A program made the translations under genes and the position numbers. 29,985 nucleotides of DNA from Conidiobolus incongruus B7586. Taxonomy: Eukaryota; Entomophthoromycota; Entomophthoromycetes; Entomophthorales; Conidiobolaceae. Where the stretch lies: positions 1 through 29,985 of the forward strand of contig JNEM01013295.1 of the NCBI GenBank assembly GCA_000697335.1, in the 5' to 3' direction. Below, in pieces: positions 22,066 through 29,985 of this stretch (its first letter is position 1; the number at the start of each line of letters is the position of its first letter). The notes under the pieces were generated by a model that did not search any database, had not been told where the DNA came from, and saw only the letters and a program-made list of their open reading frames with translations.

Positions 22066-23029
22066 ATGAAAGAAATAAAAGTAAGAGAGAGATAGAGAGA
22101 GAATTTAAATTTAATTAAATTTAGTTTTTATTTACATTTTATAAATTAAGCTAAAACCACACTAATATAGTTGAATTAAATTTAATCCCAATCTTTTATT
22201 CGGTCACATCTGACTAATTTAGCTATCTACTATCTCGCAAAGTGATTGGCTCATCCATGATTATTTGGAACTAATAAGCCTTAACCTTTCCAAATATTCT
22301 TTTATTATTGGTTCATTCCATATTTAGTATTTATATTCAAAGATGGTGGCCAAAAGCTAGTATTAAAAAGGATGATAGATTCAGTAATTTAGTATGTATA
22401 ACAATTACATTACATGTCTCAACTTGACCTATTAGAATGAATAAACATTAAGAATTATTTTAAACAAACGCTAATTTCTATATCATCATAAGATATTGTT
22501 ATATTCGATATCCCCTTAAATATCTATTTCCAGTTAAATTTCATTTTGAATATTGCATTATTCAAAAAATAAGGATATAAACTATTGCTAAATAAACAAA
22601 ATTATATTCAATAAGTAAATCAGGAGATTTATTCAATATATTTAATTAAAATACAAATTGATTTATTTTATTATAAGATATACATATATGATGATTATAG
22701 TTATTTATAAGAATATATTGAAGATAGTCTGTTTAAATAAACTTAACACAACTTATATAAATATTAAATATATTGACTTCAATCTGAAACCTATCCAAAT
22801 TTTGGAATGATATCAGTGGGATCTAATTGCATTAAATATTAATGACAAATATTTGATTCATTTTCGATTAAGTTATCTATGATTAATTCTTACAAATTTA
22901 TATAGCTCATATATAATACAAATGATGTCATATTTCTTTATTATCAAATACAAGTTAAATAAGCAGTTTATGGTGTCTGTTTTTTAACAATGGTGAAAGA
23001 TTTATTAATAATATTAAAAATACAATAAA
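22066..23029. other. Intergenic region upstream of the Myb/SANT-like gene
   Basis: A GA-rich microsatellite at 22080-22102 (CT-rich on the coding strand) lies just upstream of the start and could mark the core promoter. AATCCCAAT at 22184-22192 is a partial promoter-motif match in the wrong orientation for this gene. The rest, up to the DCAF4-like 3' end, is plain AT-rich DNA. Confidence 0.5.
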
Positions 23030-24783
23030 TTAAGAAAATATAGAAGAATTATAAGAGGTGTATTCTTGAACTAAGTTGTCATAACACACCATCCAACATC
23101 CAAAATCTTGAGGATCTAGTGTGTAAATAGATTTTACCATATTTGGAAATTGGATCGTTTTTGGTTTCGTTATTAGCTGGCTATCCAGAGGATTCCAAAA
23201 GCGAACGCATCCTTCTTTACCTGCTAATGCTAGGATTCGCTCATCGGGACTAAGGTAAGTACCAAAGTTTTGATGTTGAATATCCGCTGTATGACCTTTA
23301 ATAGGAAAGAAAATCCCACGTTTCCTTAAATCTAATCTGAGGACGGTTCCATCGGATCCAATGGTAATGACCTGATTACCAATACCACCAGCAGATAATG
23401 GAAATAAATCAACAATAGAATAATTGACACCTTTTAAGCTTGGGAAATCCATTCTATAATTACGATCTCGACAATCCACTAACTGTAAATGGCCACTTCT
23501 CAACCCACAAAATAGGATATCCCTCTAAAATAAATATTAATTAAAAATTCTTAATAGAAATAAGTTGTAATTACCTCAAACAAATCAAATTTGAGAGAAT
23601 AAACTGATTTTTGATTTAAATGAAATTTTGCATTGAAATTGATATTAGAATCCTTGTAATTATATATTTGTACTAGTTGATCTCCGCCTAAATATTAATA
23701 TTCACTTAAATAATCAATCTATTATAATTAAATAGTTTCATTACCAATAGCGATTAATTCATTATTAAAAGTGGAATTATATATCATAGATTGGTTGATA
23801 GATGATTTATACAATTGTTTAAATTCTATTCAAGATAAAAATTATTGATGCTTAATTATTAATACAGGAAGATAATTTGTATTAATTACCATGTATATTG
23901 TTGGTATCGTCATAATTTAAAATATGAAAAGAACCTGGTTTATGCTCACCTCCTTTCTGAGTACATCTATATTTTCAAATTAATAAATGTATTAAATCAC
24001 ATTCAACTGATATTACATCATCATGTTTTCATTAATAAAATTTAAAGACGACACCTAAAAGTAAAAAGAAAATTAATATCTCTAAATAAAATATAGTTAT
24101 AATAAATTATTACATTAGATTGAGAATGCCTCAAATTAAAATTCACTTGCAAATTATTGTGATTATTAATCAATCTAAAAAAATAAAAAACATGTAAATA
24201 TATTAAACTTAAATTAATATAATAGCATATATTACTTGACATAGCCATTATTAAACCCAATCAAAGTATATTTTTCATTTCCCTTAACTTGACAAACTTC
24301 ATTCGATCCATTAAATATCGTTCGATTTAATTTTAATCTATTGAGTTGTATCTGACAAGATCTATAGATGGTCATTAATATAAAAAATATAATTTTTTGA
24401 GATAAATATCTACACCTTAATGGACTAGTCAATCTCTTGTGGATATTCGTTTCAATTAAATTCGAATTAAAATTAGCGAAAACATTTAGATTATATATCG
24501 TCCTTTTCACAGTTGTAGGTCTTTGAATATTTTTCAACTCTTTTTCCTTAATAAAACAAAGTTAAATTACTATAAAATTGTAAAAATTATAGGATATTAC
24601 TCGTTGCTTCTTTCTCCTAATTTTATCGATATGATAATCTGGTAAATGAATATCAGAAATATTTAAATCGCTATTACTACTAGCGGTACTCGTACTCGTT
24701 GCAATCCTATGGTGGTTAGGAACAATTTTAAAATATCTTCGTTTTTCACTATCGTAATAAAAACCGGGAATTTGAACAACCAT
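23030..24783 (-). CDS. DCAF4-like WD-repeat protein, nine exons
   Basis: Probable substrate receptor for CUL4-DDB1 ubiquitin ligases, by family. Exons: 24783-24601, 24546-24416, 24361-24236, 24174-24114, 24054-24017, 23966-23890, 23825-23745, 23687-23575 and 23524-23030. All introns are GT..AG (50-64 bp) and frames agree, giving 434 residues (human DCAF4 is 495). The N-terminal IPGFYYDSEKRRYFKIVP (about 5-22) matches human LPGFYFDPEKKRYFRLLP. RDILFCGLRSGHLQLVDCRD corresponds to DCAF4 LLFNGCRSGEIFAIDLR, and later blades show TIGSDGTVLRLDLR and ALAGKEGCVRFWNPL. The middle exons are poorly conserved and very AT-rich, so exons 4-7 (38-81 nt) are the least certain. The last visible blade lacks a clear WD, so the propeller is divergent. 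Confidence 0.8.
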
Positions 24784-24949
24784 TAAATGAAATTAAATTA
24801 TTTTTGTAATTTTTATAATATAAATATTTAATATAATCTAATTTATTGATAATGTTTTTGTGAAGATTTGAACCAATTTTTTTTGAATTGTGTAAAGAGT
24901 CTAAATAGATTTAAGGGATTTTGAATTTAATCTTTCTCTGTTAATAATT

Positions 24950-24958
24950 TATGGGATT
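24950..24958 (-). promoter_or_regulatory. AATCCCATA promoter motif of the DCAF4-like gene
   Basis: On the minus strand AATCCCATA points toward the DCAF4-like gene, 167 bp before its ATG. It is followed by an AT-only stretch as at other copies. Confidence 0.5.
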
Positions 24959-25680
24959 GTATTACTAATTGAAAATTCATTTTTAAGAATAAAATAAAAA
25001 AACAAATACCAAATTTAATATACCAAATTTAATTAGTTCAAGATTATTTTATTTTAACAAACTACTTATGTCTATCCTTTTTTAAAAATACTTGAAATTC
25101 TCGAATAATATTTGGTATTTGAAATATTTACATCTTTTACACATTCTATTTTAAATTGTGTTTAGAATTTAGTTGCGAAATTTTAAAATTTATTTTAATC
25201 AGTTTTTAAAAAATTCATCAATGGATAAACATTATAGATTATATTATTTCTAATATTATAATTGTGTAATATATTTTATATAGTCAATTAAATACTGAAA
25301 ACATACATTGCTTAAGTTTATTAACATTCATGATTTCCAATATTCTCAAGCGATTATTCCATGCTTATTGAAACAGAGGGATTAATTCATTTATATTTTT
25401 TTTATAAAAAATGAACACTATTAAATTAATCAAATGTCAAGATCACTTTTATAATATATTATATTTAATATATAGTTAATATAAATACAGAGGCAAAGAA
25501 ATATTATAAAATCGAACAAAATAATTTGATTAGATTCGAACCAGTAAAAAATATTCAACATATAATATACATTAGAAGCAGTATTAAACTTTGAACTAAT
25601 GACAAAATATATCAGAATCTGAATGGATAGCAAATAACAATTATAGGTTAAAATTGTTTTATTTAATTGTTTATTAGATT
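24959..25680. other. AT-rich gene-free DNA
   Basis: No gene or RNA supported. A minus-strand frame around 25430-25633 encodes only Ile/Tyr/Phe-rich low-complexity sequence, as expected by chance from AT-rich DNA. Confidence 0.5.
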
Positions 25681-25689
25681 GGGAATATA

Positions 25690-25800
25690 TTAAAACTTAC
25701 AATAACCACCAATAGCTATCATTAGGATATCAAATGGCTAGTGTTGTATTCCGGGGTCTGTATCACCATTCCAAGGAAATGAATAGAGAATTATTATATT
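25690..25800 (-). pseudogene. Isolated GC-richer island, probable broken exon remnant
   Basis: About 110 bp with composition unlike the surrounding kilobases. The minus strand reads as a protein-like stretch (around WNGDTDPGIQH and PFDILMIAIGGY) that ends at a GTAAG, which looks like a splice donor. It is interrupted and no neighbouring exons are found, so it is a remnant. I do not recognise the family. Confidence 0.3.
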
Positions 25801-28800
25801 ATTGCAAATCTGTTTGGTAACTTGAAACCTATATTAACAAGTTAAAAAAATTCAAAAAGGCTGATATTATTTTAAATTTAAAAAAGCTTATTAATATATT
25901 AAATTATAATATATTTTAAATTAATTTCCATTCTCTCTATTAAATTAGGTGTGAATAATAAATTTTATTAAACAATAGATAAAATTAACAATATAGAACA
26001 ATTCACTAGAATAGCTTGGTAATTAGTGAATGAATCATATTTTGATTTAGTTTTCAATAAAATATTTAATTCAAAAATAAAAACAAGAATATCAAATAAT
26101 ATTGAATATAATATATCAATTGTATAATTTTTGAATTAGGAATATAAACATTATTAGCTATGAATAAATGATTGAGGATTTTGAATTTAATATATTAAAA
26201 AATTCTAATATTTTTAAATTAATTTATTTTATTTATGACGAATAAAATTCATAATTAACCAGTAAAATATTATAAATAGTAATATATTTCATTTTACCCG
26301 AGAGTTCCTATATAAATTTTTTCAATTCAGTACCTTGTCCCTTTTGTTCCGAACCAAAACTTGTTTTCATATAATTTAGTAATATTATTGATAAAATATT
26401 GTTTTCAATTATGCGTATAAATAAGGCTAAATTAAGGAATTTAATATAATTTGAAAATTTTTTTCATTTTTATTTAAATTACTATTGTTATTAAATAAAA
26501 ATCACATTATTTTAAGTTTCGATTTTAAAAAATACATTAAATAGATTAGTTGTGTATTAATTTTGATAAAATAGGCTTCAAAGCTATTGACTCTATTGAA
26601 AACCAATTTCTAATTAAATATCAGGTATGATATTAGATAATTGTTTAATATAGGGTTTTAATTTATTTCCTATTTTTAAGGAACAATATCTAATAAATAA
26701 TTATTAAACTTTTATCCATTATTTAGCAATGATAAATGGGCACTAAAATTGAAGGAAAGGCTATAAAATCAATATATGATGATTATCTAAAAAATCATAA
26801 TATAACTTAAAATCAAATCAATGTTTAATAAATAAATTAAACGACGACTTATCAAGGAAAAGATGCGCTTTGATGGGATTAATTATATCAAAATAAGAAT
26901 TATGCTTGTAATGATTAAATCAATAGTTATGATGAATATTTATAATCGATATTTTTTAATCATAATATCCAAGCTAATAATAATGCAAAAATAAAAAAAT
27001 ATTTATGTTCAACGAAATGGATTAAGGCATGATTATATTTAGTATACTTATTATAATTAAAGCAACACTGATAATTTAAAAATATAGTCTTAAAATAAAT
27101 CACGAATATATGAAATTAAAAGGAAATTATAATTAAGATATTCATAAGTCTGTTAGCGTAATTAAAATATTATAATCATTTCAAATCAAATTGGAAATAA
27201 ATATTATTTAAAAACCTATATAATATTAATTTGCCTAATATCAATCAAGTCTCATATTATTATTTTTGACAAATATTGTAATTGTTATAATAACTTTTCA
27301 TTAATTTAATAAAATTCAACTTTAAAGGAATCTTTTAATTAGTCTCAATATATAGCTTCCATATTTGTCATAAAATAAATAAAATTCTCATTACATATTA
27401 CCTGATTAATTTAAGATTTATTTGAATTATATAGGATATTAATATAATTAACCAAACCAATAATCGTTAGAAAATTTTTATTTTTTTTAATTTGAGAGAC
27501 AATAATTCAAAGGTATTTTAATTATAAGATGATCAAGGTTATTTATAATGAATAAAACTTTAAATAGATTAATTTATTCTAAATCACTGGTTGGAAATAA
27601 TTGATTATATAAACTCACAATACAAAATGGACGAAATAATAAATAAACACTATTTTTGGAATATATTTGATAGAAATAACTTTAATTTTAAAAAATAATA
27701 TTATATACTATATAGAAAATTCAAGAGTATTTTCTATATATTTTAAGTATTTTTATATAAATTTTTTATTAACTTTAAAAAATTATATGTTAAAATAATT
27801 AAAATGTAACACAAACAAATTATAATGCAAAGGGAATCTTAATATTGCTCAATAATTTAATTTCTTAAATTACTAATAGCTTTAATAAAGATTTAAATAC
27901 AATATATAATAATAAATTATATCGATATTTATAGAATATGGCTAATAACAGTCTCGGATTTATGGAAATAATAATTAATAGCTAAAATAATAAAATACTA
28001 ACAATGAGATATTTACAAAAAATAAGAATTAATATGATCAATCAATAAATTATAATGTAAATGGAAATTTAATATTTATATTCATAACTGTTCAAATATA
28101 AATAAAAAAAATATAAAATACTACAAATTGATTGAAATAAATAGAATAATCAATTTTATAATATGTTCAAAGTATTAGAAATTATAATAAATTAACAAAT
28201 AAATTAAAATCTGTGAATACAATAGTCAAATTATCAGAATTTATAAATAAAAAATAATTGAAAAAGGTAATAATCATCTAGCTATAATCAATATTAAATT
28301 TATAATGATAATTTGATTAATGAATTTGAAAAGAATGTATAATTGTTATAATCATTGCTATGAGTTAATATTATTATATATTTAATTTAATTTATTATAA
28401 AACACTTCTTTTGTATTATTCTTTTATTTTTCAAATTATAAATTTATGTTTGAAAAATCTATAAAATTGGACTTTTGTCATCATCCAGCCGCTTTTTTAT
28501 ATTATTGCATAAACATTTGTAACCATTCTGCTAATATTTATCGGCACATGATATTATAAATATATCACATGCAAATGCTCACATGACTTAAGAAAAAATA
28601 TAAGCCACCAAAACCTTATGTATAATAGTCTGATATAGACTTCAATATACAAAACATCATTCATCCTTATTTGGTCAATAATTTCGGCAGTTGTTTATCT
28701 CATGTTAACTTTAATCATAATTTTTAACATTTGGATAACTTTGATCATATAAAAGTACTCATAATTATTAATTATTATGATATTATTATTATTATGAAAA

Positions 28801-29380
28801 ATGATAAAAACATAATAGGTCAGAGGTATATTGATTTAATATTTAATTCATTAATATTGAAATCTTTGATTAGATTTATTGTATAATTTATATTTAATTA
28901 AATATACTAAATAATATAAAAGATAAATTAATATATAATTAATTCATCAAATGAGTAAATGATATTTGAAATCAAGATGATTTAATAAATAAATAATAAC
29001 TATTTATTTGAAAAATATATTTATAAGAAAATATAATTTATAAATATTGATATTTAATATAAAAATTTGAATCAGAAAAATATGATTTAAAATTAAGGAA
29101 TTTTAATAATATTATTATTTAAATAAATTCCTATAAAAAAGTATATTAATAACTATAATACAATATATGACTTGGTTTTGCAAATTCAAAATCTGTTTTG
29201 ATCTTATAAATTTTATCTATAACTTAATATATTAATAAATAAAAACCATTGAATAAATGTTAAATAATTGTTTTTAACTAAAATAATTTAAAATTATTTT
29301 ATCAAAATTAAATTTTTTAAATAAAATTTTTTAGATTAATTAAAAGGAGTCTTTATTAATATTTATTTTAGATAATAAAA
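25801..29380. other. Gene-free AT-rich DNA
   Basis: About 3.6 kb with no supported gene. A patch at 28470-28700 is a little GC-richer but has no useful frame or RNA-like fold. Two short stretches near 27818 (AAATTATAATGCAAAGGGAA) and 28048 (AAATTATAATGTAAATGGAA) are alike and may be traces of an old repeat. Confidence 0.45.
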
Positions 29381-29384
29381 TACT

Positions 29385-29985
29385 TTTAAAGTTATATTTT
29401 AATATAATTTGCTAAATTTATAATATATAAAAATAATGAATAATATAAAATTAATAGCCTTTTTTATTATTAATAACTTTTTTTTATATCTTTAGTAAGC
29501 TTTTAATACCTAAAAAATAGTTTTTTTTATTAAAAACCAAAATTTATTATTTTACAAACTAATTTAATTTGTTTACAGGAATTTTTTTTCTTATAAGCTA
29601 TTTTTTTAATTGTCTAAAACAATTATAATTATATAGGTAATAATCAAATAAATATATTAAATATAGTAACTCCCTTTATTTTTTTATATAAAAAATCTTT
29701 TATAGCTTTAATTTTATGTATTTTGCAATTATCATGCAAAATAATAGATATTTTTAATTTATATTAAGAACATTATTTAAAAATTATTTTATTTAAAAAG
29801 ATAATATATAATTTATTATTAATTTATTTTCCTTAAAATATTAAAAAAGAAAACCATATATCATTATAATTTATTATAATAATTAACATTTATTTATATT
29901 TAAAATATTTATTTATTAAAATTTATAAAAAGGATTAATTTAATTTAATTTAACATTTTGTTTTATTTTTAAGTAAAAAATTATA
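29385..29985 (-). mobile_element. Decayed mariner-family DNA transposon, second copy (runs off the window)
   Basis: Aligns in the same orientation with about 50-600 of the first copy; both share CTTATAAGCT, AATTATAATTA.ATAGGT and TAATTAACATTTATTTAT. The minus strand retains LHDNCKIHKIKAIKDFL, the mariner motif containing the second catalytic Asp (HDNA.PH), which the first copy has lost. The position of the third Asp again reads Asn (YLYNYNCF). Many stops. Only the C-terminal half lies within the window. Confidence 0.78.

Noticed and set aside
22184-22192. AATCCCAAT upstream of the Myb/SANT-like gene
   Set aside because: It lacks the final CATA and points away from the gene, so I did not call it a promoter element.
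24928-24942. U6-like ACAGAGAAAGATTA on the minus strand
   Set aside because: The rest of U6 (GCAUGGCCCCUGCGCAAGG and the 3' stem) is absent, and the sequence lies next to the promoter motif of the DCAF4-like gene. Chance similarity.
25533-25542. tRNA B-box-like GGTTCGAATC on the minus strand
   Set aside because: The bases on either side do not form a T stem, and no acceptor or anticodon arm can be drawn. A similar GGTTCAAATC near 24866-24875 fails for the same reason.
25430-25633. 67-codon minus-strand frame
   Set aside because: Its Ile, Tyr, Phe and Leu-rich product is what AT-rich noncoding DNA gives by chance, and there is no promoter motif.

Overview
The window reads as nuclear DNA of an early-diverging fungus with a very AT-rich genome. 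The evidence is small spliceosomal introns (24 modelled, about 46-69 bp, all GT..AG), the standard genetic code, and a gene set typical of fungi: GCN5, COX16, cytosolic-type alanyl-tRNA synthetase, RRN3, ORC6, a Cnl2/NKP2 kinetochore protein and TIM8. COX16 and TIM8 imply a respiring mitochondrion, which argues against the anaerobic gut fungi despite the similar base composition. I cannot name the genus.

Layout. 1-1150: decayed mariner transposase on the minus strand. 1600-2270: copy of an unidentified decayed repeat, ending at the promoter of GCN5 (2381-3955 +, nine exons). COX16 (4306-4763 -, three exons) converges on GCN5. Alanyl-tRNA synthetase (5027-8018 -, three exons) follows. 8232-12420 is AT-rich debris with further copies of the decayed repeat. 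RRN3 (13212-15240 +, three exons) is flanked by two nearly identical U5 snRNA genes, both on the minus strand (12841-12960 and 16122-16241). ORC6 (16684-17720 -, three exons) and Cnl2/NKP2 (17906-18394 +) are divergent; TIM8 (18634-18900 +) follows. After 1.8 kb of gene-free DNA comes a GC-richer, intronless Myb/SANT-like gene (20680-22065 -), then a DCAF4-like WD-repeat gene (23030-24783 -, nine exons). 24959-29380 holds no gene I can support. The window ends in a second decayed mariner copy, in the same orientation as the first.

The genes are unrelated housekeeping functions (chromatin, respiration, translation, Pol I transcription, splicing, replication origin, kinetochore, mitochondrial import) and do not form a pathway cluster. 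The most interesting signal is a shared upstream motif, AATCCCATA or a close variant. The core TCCCATA was seen eight times by eye. All eight copies lie 58-206 bp upstream of a gene and point toward it, including both U5 genes at about -58, which suggests one core promoter element for mRNA and snRNA genes. A second unusual signal is the 5' splice site, which is mostly GTAAT, with G at +5 in only 2 of 24 introns.
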